A stretch of 64,000 nt of DNA from Varibaculum cambriense (GCF_002848005.1 NZ_PKHX01000006.1:76757-140756); one strand, 5' to 3'; positions 8,533 to 17,863 are shown, counted from the stretch's first letter. Made by a program: numbers and translations. The notes: generated by a model not told the origin, from the sequence alone.

Positions 8533-8561
8533 ATTTAACAGCCCCTTCATCTGCCGGTCAA
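8533..8561 (-). promoter_or_regulatory. Predicted promoter of rplJ-rplL
   Basis: Read on the minus strand, TTGACC (complement of 8556-8561) and TTAAAT (complement of 8533-8538) are separated by exactly 17 bases. This is a good sigma-70/SigA-type match. It would start transcription near 8526 and produce the roughly 230-nt leader. No other promoter of similar quality was seen between it and rplJ. Confidence 0.6.
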
Positions 8562-8686
8562 AGCCGAAGGGCAGGATAGGCCGCTTTTGTGGGTTATTTA
8601 ACGTGTAGCGGATTGGTTTACGAGACAGCACCGCTTAGCTACAGGTACCGCTTACGCAACCCACCCCCGCAAACCTCAAGCCATTC

Positions 8687-8745
8687 AAGCTCTCAACTCA
8701 ACTCTCATGTAGCTCTCAACTATAGAGAGTTAAAGTTGAGAGCTT
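8687..8745 (+). repeat. Three evenly spaced AGCTCTCAACT boxes (operator-like)
   Basis: AGCTCTCAACT lies at 8688-8698 and 8711-8721, and its reverse complement AGTTGAGAGCT at 8734-8744. The centres are exactly 23 bp apart each time, and the last two form an inverted repeat around TATAGAGAGTTAA. The cluster sits between the divergent rplJ operon and the symporter gene (9071). A closely related box occurs downstream of that gene (10664-10731). Further along, GTGCAACCTC repeats at 8840-8849 and 8868-8877, and GGCCT/AGGCC forms a small palindrome near 8895-8912. Binding sites for a regulator of the symporter are the simplest explanation. Confidence 0.5.
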
Positions 8746-9070
8746 AGTGGAGAGTTCAGCCCCTAGGACAGCTTCTACGCCACCCTGCCGGCTATCGCAA
8801 CCTGATTGTCACAACCGTTAAAAAACTTGCCTCGAGGCAGTGCAACCTCCCAAAAAAAGTAGCATGTGTGCAACCTCACAAACAGGCTTTCACGGCCTAG
8901 GATAAAAGGCCTATAACCAAAATATGGGGAAAACCAAAATATTGATTTTGCATCAAGAGTTTAGTGGTTATAGCCTACTTTCACGCTTCGCTGGAAAGAT
9001 AAACTTTTATTTTCCTCCCAGTCGTTTAGTCCCAGATTTTGTAACCATTACGTATTACAGGAGTTCCTCT

Positions 9071-10579
9071 ATGGGTATGCGCAAACGCAATAAGAATACA
9101 GGTGAAGTAATTCCCCAAGTTAGCCCCCAGGTCACTGAGCTAACCGCTAGCAAACCTTATGTGCCCGAAAGTAAAAAGCCAAAGAAAGACAACACTCACT
9201 GGCTATACATCGGTGTCATCATTGCCGTCATCGCCGGGATTATTTTCGGAATAGTCGCTCCCGATGTAGCCAAAGAATTCAAGGTTGTCGGCACCACCTT
9301 CGTCCGGCTAATCACCATGATGATTGTGCCCGTAATCTTTTGTACGATTGTCCTCGGAATTGGCTCGGTACGCGCCGCAGCCTCGGTAGGAAAAGCTGGT
9401 GGAATCGCTCTAGCCTACTTCCTAACTATGTCCACATTTGCTCTAGGTATCGGCTTAGTAGTAGGAAACATAATCCAGCCCGGTAGCAACCTAAATATTG
9501 AAGCCACAAAAGATGCCGCAGCCCAGTTCACTTCCGGCAACAAACAAGAAGGGGACGGGATCGTTGGCTTCATCCAATCGATTATTCCCGACACCTTCTT
9601 CTCTTCTCTCACCTCCGGCTCGGTACTGCAAACTCTGTTCATCGCCCTCTTAGTAGGATTCGCCGTACAGAGCCTAGGCAAAACCGGGGACGGAATCTTG
9701 CGGGCTGTCGCCGCCATCCAAAAACTGGTTTTCAAGGTGCTCTACATGGTTCTGTGGCTGGCTCCCATCGGCGCTTTTGGCGCTATGGCGGGAGTGGTCG
9801 GTTCTACCGGCGCCAAAGCGGTAGGTCAGATGCTGCTACTGATGGTGGCGTTCTATATCACCTGTATCTTGTTCATTTGCGTGGTGCTAGGTTCTGTGCT
9901 GGCGATATTTACTCGCTTCAACATCTTTAAACTAATGAAATACCTGGCAAAAGAATACCTGCTGATCGTAGCGACTTCTTCCTCCGAATCGGCGCTGCCA
10001 AACCTGATGCGGAAAATGGAACACCTGGGGATTCACAAAATCACGGTGGGGATTGTGGTTCCTACCGGTTATTCTTTCAACCTAGACGGAACCGCTATCT
10101 ACCTGACTATGTCGGCAATCTTTATCTCCGACGCCATGAACAAGCCCATGGGATTGGGCGAACAAATCGGCTTGTTGATATTCATGATGATTGCTTCGAA
10201 GGGCGCCGCTGGAGTCTCTGGAGCCGGGATCGCTACCTTAGCTGCCGGCCTACAGTCCCACCGTCCGGAGCTCCTGGACGGTGTAGGAGTGATCGTCGGT
10301 ATTGACCGCTTCATGTCAGAGGCACGCGCCCTCACCAACTTCACCGGGAACGCAGTTGCTACCCTACTGGTGGCCACCTGGACAAAGACCATTGATCGCC
10401 AACGCGTTCACGATGTGTTAAACGGAAAAATACCTTACAACCCCCAGGAAGACGACACGGATATTGATCTAAAGAACCCCTCGGTAGAGATCAATAACAA
10501 TCTGCCTCACACTCCGCAGCCAGATGTGGCAGCAATCGAAAAGTTGGCTTCCCAAGAGCAGGACGCTGCCCATAAGTAA
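9071..10579 (+). CDS. DAACS-family dicarboxylate/amino acid:cation symporter
   Basis: The start at ATG 9071 has an AGGAG site 7 bases upstream and gives 502 residues; the frame extends to 8924 but the extra 49 residues lack family character. A hydrophilic N-terminus (about 1-55) precedes roughly eight membrane helices. Signature motifs of the glutamate/dicarboxylate symporters are present: the Ser-rich loop ATSSSESALPNLM and the cation/substrate motif YSFNLDGTAIYLTMSAIFI. A conserved GAAGVSGAGIATLA hairpin and the FMSEARALTNFTGNAVATL helix follow. It imports a C4-dicarboxylate or acidic/neutral amino acid with Na+ or H+. The substrate cannot be read from sequence; GltP, DctA and SstT are possible relatives. 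It is monocistronic between operator-like repeats. Confidence 0.9.
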   Translation: MGMRKRNKNTGEVIPQVSPQVTELTASKPYVPESKKPKKDNTHWLYIGVIIAVIAGIIFGIVAPDVAKEFKVVGTTFVRLITMMIVPVIFCTIVLGIGSVRAAASVGKAGGIALAYFLTMSTFALGIGLVVGNIIQPGSNLNIEATKDAAAQFTSGNKQEGDGIVGFIQSIIPDTFFSSLTSGSVLQTLFIALLVGFAVQSLGKTGDGILRAVAAIQKLVFKVLYMVLWLAPIGAFGAMAGVVGSTGAKAVGQMLLLMVAFYITCILFICVVLGSVLAIFTRFNIFKLMKYLAKEYLLIVATSSSESALPNLMRKMEHLGIHKITVGIVVPTGYSFNLDGTAIYLTMSAIFISDAMNKPMGLGEQIGLLIFMMIASKGAAGVSGAGIATLAAGLQSHRPELLDGVGVIVGIDRFMSEARALTNFTGNAVATLLVATWTKTIDRQRVHDVLNGKIPYNPQEDDTDIDLKNPSVEINNNLPHTPQPDVAAIEKLASQEQDAAHK

Positions 10580-10593
10580 ACAGGAAAACGCTT

Positions 10594-10731
10594 TCACTGC
10601 CTCCCAGAGAGCAAACATTAGGCTCAGATTGGGGATCCTCCTTGGGCAGTGAACCTCCGATAAAGCTCTCAGCTAGGCTCTGAAGAAAAGACTCTTTTAG
10701 AGTTCCCAATTCACGAGCCTAGCTGAGAGCT
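10594..10731. repeat. Two inverted repeats after the symporter gene
   Basis: TTCACTGCC (10594-10602) pairs with GGCAGTGAA (10645-10653). AGCTCTCAGCTAGGCTC (10664-10680) pairs perfectly with GAGCCTAGCTGAGAGCT (10715-10731) around a 34-base loop that itself contains AAAAGACTCTTTT (10686-10698). The region lies between convergent genes (stops at 10579 and 10777), so bidirectional termination is possible, although no T tract follows either stem. The outer arms begin with AGCTCTCA, the same core as the boxes upstream of the symporter. Confidence 0.6.
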
Positions 10732-10776
10732 GACTTATATGCTCAACTCCCCGGAATAATGGGCTAAGTAATAACT

Positions 10777-11928
10777 TTAGGGGCAGATGGCGCGGACAGC
10801 GGTTTCACCGATTTCACTGACCGGGCGCGCCTGCCCGGGCAGCACTTGACCTAACCAACGGTGAATGCCGAACCACACTTCTTGACGCACATCCGGGAAA
10901 GACAAGAACAAGTCGTGTTTACCGGGGTAACGTTCCATAGTTACCTGCCGGGAAAGTCTCCAGGCATTTGCGCACATAGTTTGCACGCTTAGCACCGAAT
11001 CGGTAAACATCATTTCCCGCTTGCGTTTCCCAGTGGAGGAACCGGTGGAAGTCAGGAAATAGGTTGGCACCTCGGTGGCCTCCCCCGCTAAAAGCTTCTT
11101 TTGGGCGATAGTAATCGCCCGTACCCAGCCGAAACGTACTAGCGCATCCGGGGTACCCTTCCAACTTGAAACCAATGGCCAGCCCTGCAGGGAAGGATCT
11201 TTCAGCCAGGGTTCCAGGCGTTTAGGCAGAGTACCATCAACCTTTCGATCCCACCCCATCAAAGAATCCACGTAAGCAGAGTCAGCTGACTGCAGGGGAA
11301 CCTCTTTCTTCGCTGCCCGCCGGGAGAATAATTCTGCGAGGGCGCGAGCTCCGAAACGCTGGGAAGTTCCCCCCGCCATTTCAATCCAGGGGGAATCAAG
11401 CAATAGGCCTGCCACCTGATCCCGGTGCCGGTTCACCCAATAGGCCGCCGTCAGTCCCCCGGTAGAGTGACCGGCCAGCACTAACGGCAAATCTGGATGT
11501 TCCTCTCGCATGACCTCTAGCGCGGCGTAAATATCTAGGTCATAGGAAAGCAGGTCTTCAGTCCAGCCAAATGTCTGCCATTTACGCAGCGAACGCCCAT
11601 ATTTGCAGAGGTCAATCGCATAAAAGGCTCCTCCCGCTACGGAGATATGGCGCGCCAGTTCCCGCTGGAAAAAGTAATCATTCCAACCATGAATAAATAG
11701 ACAGGTAAAGAAGGGTTCCGCGGGGGTATTTGAAATCGCCCAGGGATCGTCCTCGGGAAGATGCCGCACCAAGGTGGCACACAGTTCGCCCTCATCATCG
11801 CGAGGTAACTCTAGCGTGCGCGTCTCAAATCCCGGCCCTAAAATATCTGGTACCCACCGACCTACCGGGGCGGGTACCGCCGGAGGCTGGGTTGGTAAAG
11901 ACGCGGCAGATGAACTCCCTTTCCCCAT
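10777..11928 (-). CDS. Alpha/beta hydrolase, monoacylglycerol-lipase-like (S33/Hydrolase_4)
   Basis: This 383-residue protein has the layout of serine aminopeptidase S33 / lysophospholipase hydrolases. The oxyanion strand is LFIHGWNDYF (about 94-103), and the nucleophile elbow LAGHSTGG (GxSxG) lies near residue 157. The catalytic His is probably in YPGKHDLFLSFPDVR near the C-terminus, where the HD-LFLS pattern is typical. The acid is likely in the SVLSVQTMC-to-RYPG segment but cannot be fixed by eye. No signal peptide is seen, so it acts in the cytoplasm, probably on an acyl ester. It ends 9 bases before the stop of the next gene upstream (11938), so the two probably form an operon. Confidence 0.85.
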   Translation of the reverse strand: MGKGSSSAASLPTQPPAVPAPVGRWVPDILGPGFETRTLELPRDDEGELCATLVRHLPEDDPWAISNTPAEPFFTCLFIHGWNDYFFQRELARHISVAGGAFYAIDLCKYGRSLRKWQTFGWTEDLLSYDLDIYAALEVMREEHPDLPLVLAGHSTGGLTAAYWVNRHRDQVAGLLLDSPWIEMAGGTSQRFGARALAELFSRRAAKKEVPLQSADSAYVDSLMGWDRKVDGTLPKRLEPWLKDPSLQGWPLVSSWKGTPDALVRFGWVRAITIAQKKLLAGEATEVPTYFLTSTGSSTGKRKREMMFTDSVLSVQTMCANAWRLSRQVTMERYPGKHDLFLSFPDVRQEVWFGIHRWLGQVLPGQARPVSEIGETAVRAICP

Positions 11929-11937
11929 TTTCGTCTC

Positions 11938-13191
11938 CTAGTGACCGTGTTTTCCCTCGTGGGAAGGCGCATGACGTTCAATCTCTGCGTTAACTTCCGC
12001 AATGGCTTCCGCTAAAGTGGGCCCTTCCAGATTTCCAATCCGGAATGCTTCCCAGGCATCCAGGTCGCTATTTCCCCCGATCTGCTCAAACACTGCCTGA
12101 ACCTGATCGGTGAGCTGCCCGTCTCCCGGGTCAATCACGCCCTCTTCCTTCAGGAGGGCTTCGCAAATCCGTCCGCGATCATCCGACCATAGCAAGACGG
12201 CATCTTGACCGACCAGCGAGGAAATAGAACGCAATCCTTCGGCATCTTTTTGCAGCAGCTCAGGGGCAGCGAAACTGGCAGCAGCAGCTGCCTCGTCTGC
12301 GGTTTCGACTGAAGATTCCTGCTCTACCTCTTCAGCTTCTCCGGCGGGATTTTCCTGCTCTGCCACCGGTTCTTCCTCCGGATTTTCCTGCTGAGGTGTC
12401 GCGCTTTCCGCGGCGGGAACTGGTGATTGTGCAGCTTCAGCCGGTGCTTGCTCCTGCTCAGATGGAGACGCTTCCTCAGAAATATTCTCGGGAGCGGGCG
12501 CCGCGGCTGGTGCAGGAGGGGCGGGCGGTACCGGCGAAACCTGCGCTTGCTCTAGCGCAGACTCGTCATCTACATGCCAAGAAATCTGCGGAGCCGGAGC
12601 CCGATGTCCGCCAATTTGCGGGCGCGAGTAGCTAAGGGAACTAGAGGTAAGCTGCGCAACTTCCAAGAAACGACGGCCATTAGACATCTGACGGGAAGAA
12701 ATTTGGTGAATCTCTATTCCGGAGGCGAACAGTACCCCCAGTGCGGAGTAACAGCCTTCATCAATTTCCCCTACTACCAGGAATAACCGTGGCCCAGGTT
12801 GGGTGTTAGGCGGCATCGCCTCCCGGAATTCCGCCCAACCGGTTTGGAAAGCTTGCACTCCTCCCGGATATTGGCTGGCTAAATCCATCCATCCCAGTCC
12901 GGAAACCTGTCCCAGCCGAGAAATCGCCGCCACCAAGCTCACCGGATCGAGACGCGAAAGCACTTCCACCGAAACTACTTGTCCAGAGGCATCTAACGCA
13001 GTTAAAGAATGCGGGCCGGTTGCAGATTCTCCGTCATCCCCTGCCCAAGCGACCGGGAAAAGGGGACGGTCAATTACCTCCAGTACCTGTGAGCGAATGG
13101 ATTCGAGCACATCCATCTCTAAACCATGCCCCACTGGGGTACCAAACTGTGCCGGTATTAGGCGGCCGGATTCCAGTTCAAAAAGTGCCAT
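11938..13191 (-). CDS. Conserved actinobacterial protein of unknown function with acidic linker
   Basis: The 417-residue protein has three parts. Residues 1-215 form a conserved domain beginning MALFELESGRLIPAQFG, with a further well-formed block SRLGQVSGLGWMDLASQYPGGV. A Pro/Ala/Glu-rich linker (about 220-305) is very acidic and repetitive (PVPPAPPAPAAAPAP, EEEPVAEQENPAGEAEEVEQ). A C-terminal domain (about 310-417) contains VLLWSDDRGRICEALLKEEG and ends with WEAFRIGNLEGPTLAEAIAEVNAE, which is reminiscent of RAMA-type domains seen in restriction-linked proteins. That last comparison is from memory and weak. The N-terminal domain has a counterpart in many actinobacteria, without a known role. 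It lies just upstream of the hydrolase gene. Confidence 0.6.
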   Translation of the reverse strand: MALFELESGRLIPAQFGTPVGHGLEMDVLESIRSQVLEVIDRPLFPVAWAGDDGESATGPHSLTALDASGQVVSVEVLSRLDPVSLVAAISRLGQVSGLGWMDLASQYPGGVQAFQTGWAEFREAMPPNTQPGPRLFLVVGEIDEGCYSALGVLFASGIEIHQISSRQMSNGRRFLEVAQLTSSSLSYSRPQIGGHRAPAPQISWHVDDESALEQAQVSPVPPAPPAPAAAPAPENISEEASPSEQEQAPAEAAQSPVPAAESATPQQENPEEEPVAEQENPAGEAEEVEQESSVETADEAAAAASFAAPELLQKDAEGLRSISSLVGQDAVLLWSDDRGRICEALLKEEGVIDPGDGQLTDQVQAVFEQIGGNSDLDAWEAFRIGNLEGPTLAEAIAEVNAEIERHAPSHEGKHGH

Positions 13192-13289
13192 CGATTCACC
13201 GTTCCCTGCTTTTCCTACAGATGTTTATTCCATTGTGTCACGGATACCCGTCAAGGCGCCGGTTTTAGCGCCGATGGCGGTGTTAAGGA

Positions 13290-16200
13290 TTATTTTTTCG
13301 TGCAGCTATCCGGATTAGCCAGCAATTCCGCTAAGTGCACTCCGCCCCGGCCAGCCAAAGTTTCGGCCTGGGTGCGGCAAGAGAAACCATCCGCCAAGAA
13401 AACCGCGTCCGGATCGGCTTTTAAGGCTGGTAAGAGGGCGTGTTCCGCCACAGTCAGCGACATTTGCCTATGGGCGGCTTCCATCCCGAAGTTACCGGCC
13501 ATCCCGCAGCATCCTTGTAGTTCCACTACCTTGGCGCCAGTTTTCTCCAGTAAAGCGCGATCGGCTTCCCAACCCATCACCGAATAGTGGTGACAGTGGG
13601 GCTGCGCCACCACATTCACCCCGGTCAAGTCAGGTAACTGCAGTTCAGGACAGTTCTCGTTAATGAATTCGGCGAGGGTAAAGGTAGATTCGCTGACCAT
13701 CAAAGCCCGCGGATCTGCGGGGAGCAAGTCTAGGAGGTCATCGCGAAGTACCGCAGTACAAGAGGGTTCTATTCCCACGATGGGGATGCCGTTGGCGGCC
13801 GGAGGCGCCAGGCGAGCCAATAAATTTTCTATGTGGCGTCGTGCCCCTTTCAGCTGCCCGGTAGTAATCCAGGTCAGGCCGCAACAAGCATCTGGGGGCG
13901 CTAAAAACACCTGCCAACCCGCCTCAGTAAGTAACTTAATCGCGGCTTTCACCCCGCGTTGATCTAGTCCCCGCGAAAAAGAATCCGCCCAGACAACCAC
14001 AGATTTAGAGGTTGAAAGCGCCGCTTGGCGGGTTTGTTTTCCAGCTTTAGCAGCAATTTCTTTATCCGCTACCACTCCGGGCTTTGGGGAATAATCCTGC
14101 CCCCAGGGGGAACCCTCAGATTTGTTCGGCCACAGTTGGTGGCTCTGATATTGACTCTCTAACGAGCGAGTCGCAAAACGAGGAAGCGCACGCTCCGTAT
14201 CTAAGTGGAGCAGCTTTAGCACCGCCTGGACGAGCGGGCGAATCTTGGTGGCCATATTGGTTAGCCGCGCTAGTCCCGGTACCTTTGCCATTAGCCGCAG
14301 CCACCGGGGCAACCATCCCAGGGCATAATGCGAGAGCGGGCGAATACGTCCCCGGTAGCGCCGGAACAGGGTTTCGCTGCGCCATTTGGCCATATCTACT
14401 CCGGCGGGGCAATCTGCGGAACATGCCTTGCAGGCCAGACATAAATCCAGCACCTGCCATATTTCGGGGTCAGATAATCCGTGAACCAGTCCCCCATTGG
14501 TAGCTTCTTGCAAAATGCGCGCCCGGGCGCGAGTAGCGTCCTGTTCGCGGCCACTCGCCTGGAAAGACGGACACATAAAACCGCCGGCACCGCTGTTATC
14601 GGCGCGGCATTTGCCGACCCCGGTACAACGATGGAAAGCATCAGTTAGGCTGCCAGCGTCCTCGGAAAAAGCAAAACCCTCCCGGCGGGATTTGAGGGCA
14701 CGCGCCTGGGTACGCCGTACGTTTTCCTCAACTCCGTCTGGGCCGGCCGGACCGGTCAAAACCCCGGGATTCATCAGATTTTTTGGATCGAATAACGCCT
14801 TCACCTGTGCAAATAAATCTACAGCCTGCGGGGAATACATTTTTGGTAGCAGCTGGGATCGCGCCCGACCATCCCCATGTTCTCCGGAAATAGAGCCTCC
14901 GTATTTACCGACTAGCTGCGCGGCGGCGAATAAGAAGTCCCGGGATTTACCCAATCCGGCGGCACTCCCCAGCGGCATATTTAGCCGCACATGCACGCAT
15001 CCGTCCCCGAAATGCCCATACAGCAGTCCGTCCAATTCGAACTTTTCTAGCAGCGTTTGGAAATCCTGCAGGTAGGCAGCCAAATTTTCCGGAGGCACTG
15101 CCGCATCCTCCCAACCGGGCCAGGCTTGATCACCCTGGGGAGTACGTCCTCCGAGCCCGGCACCATCTGCACGGATCCTCCAAATGGCAGCCGCATCAGC
15201 CCCGGGAGGATAAATCATGACTGCCTCTCCGCTGGCTCCAGAGGCGGCCGCCACCTTCCGCGCCCGCTGCAAAGTGGCGTCCTCATCTAAGCCTTCCCCG
15301 CCCACCTCGCACAGTAGCCAGCCGCTACCTTTAGGCAAATCTGGAACTGCGCCTGGGCCTTTATGTCGGCGCACTACTTCCACCAGCCGGGCATCCATAC
15401 CTTCCACTGCCAGGGGCTTTAAGGGAAGAATCCGCGGCACCGCGGCAGCGGCGGCAATCATATCTGGGAAACCTAAGGCCACCAGTACGGGAGCTTTCGG
15501 AAGAGGGACGAGGCGCACGGTCGCCTGGGTAATAACCCCCAGGGTACCTTCGGTTCCAGACAGGAAAGGTGCGAGGGCAGAACCATTTTCGGGCAGTAGA
15601 TGTTCCAGGGAATAACCAGAAACTTGGCGTCCAAAGCGCCCAAACTCTCTGCGGATAGTAGCTAGATTCGCTGCTACCAGGGATTTTAAACCGGGAATTT
15701 GTTGGATTTGTTCGTCAGGTGCAGGCGCGTCTTGCGGAGTTTCTGGCGGGTTTTTCGGGGTCTGCCCGGCGATAATCTCGCGTCCTAAACCGTCGATAAG
15801 TCGTAGCTCTAAAACGTTATCGGAGGTGCGACCATAGGCGGTGGCGTGGGGGCCGCAGGCATTATTACCGATCATCCCCCCAATGGTGCAGCGCGAAGAG
15901 GTAGAAGGATCCGGACCAAATCGCAACCCATAGGGGGCTGCTGCCTGTTGCAACTGGGCTTGTACTACCCCCGGCTCTACAATCGCGTAGCGATTTTCGG
16001 GGTCAATTTTTATGATCCGGTTCAAATGACGCGAATAGTCGATTACTACTCCGGGGCCAATGGCATTTCCCGCACAGGAAGTACCCGCACCCCGGGCAGT
16101 CACCGGTACCCGGCATTCCCGGGCTACCTGCAGCAATACCCGCAGGTCATCTTGATCTTTCGGGCAGGCAATAACCTTCGGGGGAATCCGATAGTTCGAA

Positions 16201-16310
16201 GAATCAGTGGCATAGACGGCGCGGTCAGCGCGAGAATCTAGGACTTCTCCCCGGAATTTTTCGCGCAAGCGCGAGTAAAAGGTGCGGTAGTCACCTGCTC
16301 CGATAGCCAT
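13290..16310 (-). CDS. FAD/Fe-S D-2-hydroxyacid dehydrogenase (YdiJ/D-lactate dehydrogenase type)
   Basis: This 1006-residue fusion joins GlcD-like and GlcF-like modules. An FAD_binding_4 domain (about 40-185, with RGAGTSCAGNAIGPGVVIDY and GGMIGNNACG) is followed by an FAD-oxidase C domain (to about 540, with YGHFGDGCVHVRLNMP and SISGEHGDGRARS). A [4Fe-4S] domain has CTGVGKC...CPSF and CLACKACSADCP, and two CCG motifs (PDACCGLTW, LQGCCGMAGNFGM) bind a further cluster. The enzyme oxidises a D-2-hydroxyacid such as D-lactate or D-2-hydroxyglutarate and feeds electrons to menaquinone at the membrane face. The start is supported by GGAGAGGTG 5' of ATG 16310. The upstream promoter-operator repeat at 16454-16523 may control it. 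Confidence 0.88.
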   Translation of the reverse strand: MAIGAGDYRTFYSRLREKFRGEVLDSRADRAVYATDSSNYRIPPKVIACPKDQDDLRVLLQVARECRVPVTARGAGTSCAGNAIGPGVVIDYSRHLNRIIKIDPENRYAIVEPGVVQAQLQQAAAPYGLRFGPDPSTSSRCTIGGMIGNNACGPHATAYGRTSDNVLELRLIDGLGREIIAGQTPKNPPETPQDAPAPDEQIQQIPGLKSLVAANLATIRREFGRFGRQVSGYSLEHLLPENGSALAPFLSGTEGTLGVITQATVRLVPLPKAPVLVALGFPDMIAAAAAVPRILPLKPLAVEGMDARLVEVVRRHKGPGAVPDLPKGSGWLLCEVGGEGLDEDATLQRARKVAAASGASGEAVMIYPPGADAAAIWRIRADGAGLGGRTPQGDQAWPGWEDAAVPPENLAAYLQDFQTLLEKFELDGLLYGHFGDGCVHVRLNMPLGSAAGLGKSRDFLFAAAQLVGKYGGSISGEHGDGRARSQLLPKMYSPQAVDLFAQVKALFDPKNLMNPGVLTGPAGPDGVEENVRRTQARALKSRREGFAFSEDAGSLTDAFHRCTGVGKCRADNSGAGGFMCPSFQASGREQDATRARARILQEATNGGLVHGLSDPEIWQVLDLCLACKACSADCPAGVDMAKWRSETLFRRYRGRIRPLSHYALGWLPRWLRLMAKVPGLARLTNMATKIRPLVQAVLKLLHLDTERALPRFATRSLESQYQSHQLWPNKSEGSPWGQDYSPKPGVVADKEIAAKAGKQTRQAALSTSKSVVVWADSFSRGLDQRGVKAAIKLLTEAGWQVFLAPPDACCGLTWITTGQLKGARRHIENLLARLAPPAANGIPIVGIEPSCTAVLRDDLLDLLPADPRALMVSESTFTLAEFINENCPELQLPDLTGVNVVAQPHCHHYSVMGWEADRALLEKTGAKVVELQGCCGMAGNFGMEAAHRQMSLTVAEHALLPALKADPDAVFLADGFSCRTQAETLAGRGGVHLAELLANPDSCTKK

Positions 16311-16453
16311 AACTCACCTCTCCTTGCTTCTACCCCTGATCTTATCTGTTCCCCGCGTAGCTCCTAAAGCGTGTTCCATTCCCATATTCCTGGAGCAGTG
16401 ATATTACAGCAGCAGATCTCTCGAAGAACGTTCAAATAGCTTCCATACACCTG

Positions 16454-16523
16454 AAGTGTCAGAAATAATTATTTCTGACACTTTAGTACGCCAAGGCTGA
16501 CACTTAGAGTATCTTCCCTGGTA
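16454..16523 (-). promoter_or_regulatory. Promoter-operator repeat A upstream of the dehydrogenase gene
   Basis: A perfect 30-bp palindrome with 15-bp arms (16454-16483, arm AAGTGTCAGAAATAA) is followed by a third half-site AAGGCTGACACT (16493-16504). Read on the minus strand, TTGGCG (complement 16489-16494) and TAATTA (complement 16466-16471) are 17 bases apart, so the palindrome covers the spacer and -10 of a plausible promoter pointing to the gene that starts at 16310. The whole 70-bp block matches 17883-17952 at 57 of 70 positions by manual ungapped alignment. Confidence 0.65.
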
Positions 16524-16534
16524 ATAACGCTCTC

Positions 16535-17863
16535 CTAACTGTCAAGGTCATCTCCGGATCCCGAACTGAGCCATTTTTCCCACCCTGGCACTACCCGCCA
16601 AACAACCCGGCGACCTTTGCGTCCTCTGCGTAAAAACCCCATCTCTTCCAGAGCGCTCAAGTCGCCATGCCCGCTAGGACGTGACACCCGGAATCTATCA
16701 GCTACCATTTGCGCCGTCCACAGTGTTTCTGGCTCTCCCCGAGACTCCAACAAAATATCGATTTGACGATTATTTAAGTCGGCGCGATCTTTCAACCCTT
16801 CTTTAATCTCTGCCGCCTGTCGACGGTCATCCGCTAGATATTTCTCCAGATGCTCCACTGCTCTTCGGAGGATTTTCAGCTGGTAAATAAGAAAATAGGT
16901 CAGATCGCCGCCATCATATTCCACATTCAGAAATGCGCGCGCATACTGAGCGGGCGCCTCCTTTAGCAGCGCCGATACTACTAAGAACCTGGCCGCAGGA
17001 AAACCCGCTTTCAGCAGCATCCAGTAAAACAGAGAACGCGCAGTTCTACCGTTGCCATCTGCGAAATAGTGATCGTACCCCACCATAAAATGTACGACCA
17101 TCGCCTTTAACAAGGGGTGCATCCACGGCTCAGGCTCATTTATGAAATCACAAAGCGCTTCCATACGGGCAGGCAACTCCCTTGCCGGTGGCGGAACGTA
17201 AATAATCTGTTCCGAGTCGCCAAATATCTTTACCCGATCGTTTTGGTCAGACTGTATCTTTCCCACATCGCTTTCTATGTCTAACGTCCCCTCCGTTACC
17301 GTACGATGCAGTTCTTTAATAAAATCCGGGGTAGCTTTAACCCCCAGCAAGTCCTGGAGGTTCTCCATTGCCAAATAGTTATTAACTATCATTCGTTCAC
17401 TTAAATCTCGTGGCTCCCGGTTTTGCTCCAGTAACTGTCTGGCAACCCTCCGCGAGGTAGATGCTCCCTCTAACTGGGCAGAGTAAATAGCTTCGTCCGT
17501 TAATCCGTTGTAAATAAACTTGTGGCGTTGGTACGCAGATATGGTCGTATCCAAACTGGATAACTTCTGGCTTAAAAAGTAGCATTCCCTAGAAATCATA
17601 GGTGGCAGGCAATACCAGAAAGGCTCTCCCGACTGCTGCTTCAGGGAGACCGGAATCGCGTTGTTTACCCTTTGCAACCGGACAATCCCCCACCATTGCG
17701 AAATAGTTAAACCCGCCGGAGGGATTTGGTGCCTAAATTTATCCCAAGGATCATAGGACTCAAGCGTACTTTGTCTTAGGACTGAAGCCAGATTGCCCCC
17801 GAGGACTTTTGAAGCGCTAATAAACTCCTCAAAATAGTCAGGTGGGGTCGCAGGAGTTTTCAT
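16535..17863 (-). CDS. Fic-domain protein, class II (N-terminal inhibitory helix), with winged helix
   Basis: This 442-residue protein carries a Fic (Fido) domain in the centre. The active-site loop is HYFADGNGRTAR at 265-276, matching HxFx(D/E)GNGRxxR with His 265, Asp 269 and Arg 273/276. The auto-inhibitory motif (S/T)xxxE(G/N) is found as SAQLEG at 128-133, upstream of the Fic core, which makes it a class II Fic protein. The C-terminus (about 365-440) reads as a winged helix (TAQMVADRFRVSRPSGHGDLSALEEMGFLRRGRKGR). Such enzymes transfer AMP from ATP to a Ser/Thr/Tyr target; the target is unknown. The wHTH suggests DNA binding, possibly to the palindromes on both sides. No antitoxin gene is adjacent. 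Confidence 0.9.
   Translation of the reverse strand: MKTPATPPDYFEEFISASKVLGGNLASVLRQSTLESYDPWDKFRHQIPPAGLTISQWWGIVRLQRVNNAIPVSLKQQSGEPFWYCLPPMISRECYFLSQKLSSLDTTISAYQRHKFIYNGLTDEAIYSAQLEGASTSRRVARQLLEQNREPRDLSERMIVNNYLAMENLQDLLGVKATPDFIKELHRTVTEGTLDIESDVGKIQSDQNDRVKIFGDSEQIIYVPPPARELPARMEALCDFINEPEPWMHPLLKAMVVHFMVGYDHYFADGNGRTARSLFYWMLLKAGFPAARFLVVSALLKEAPAQYARAFLNVEYDGGDLTYFLIYQLKILRRAVEHLEKYLADDRRQAAEIKEGLKDRADLNNRQIDILLESRGEPETLWTAQMVADRFRVSRPSGHGDLSALEEMGFLRRGRKGRRVVWRVVPGWEKWLSSGSGDDLDS

Noticed and set aside
8841..8880. GTGCAACCTC direct repeats as the start of a CRISPR array
   Set aside because: Only two copies of a 10-mer occur, 28 bases apart, with no repeat-length units and no cas genes in the window.
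16535..17863. Fic/antitoxin (FicT-FicA) module
   Set aside because: No small antitoxin gene adjoins it. The inhibitory SxxxEG motif is inside the same protein, which is class II.
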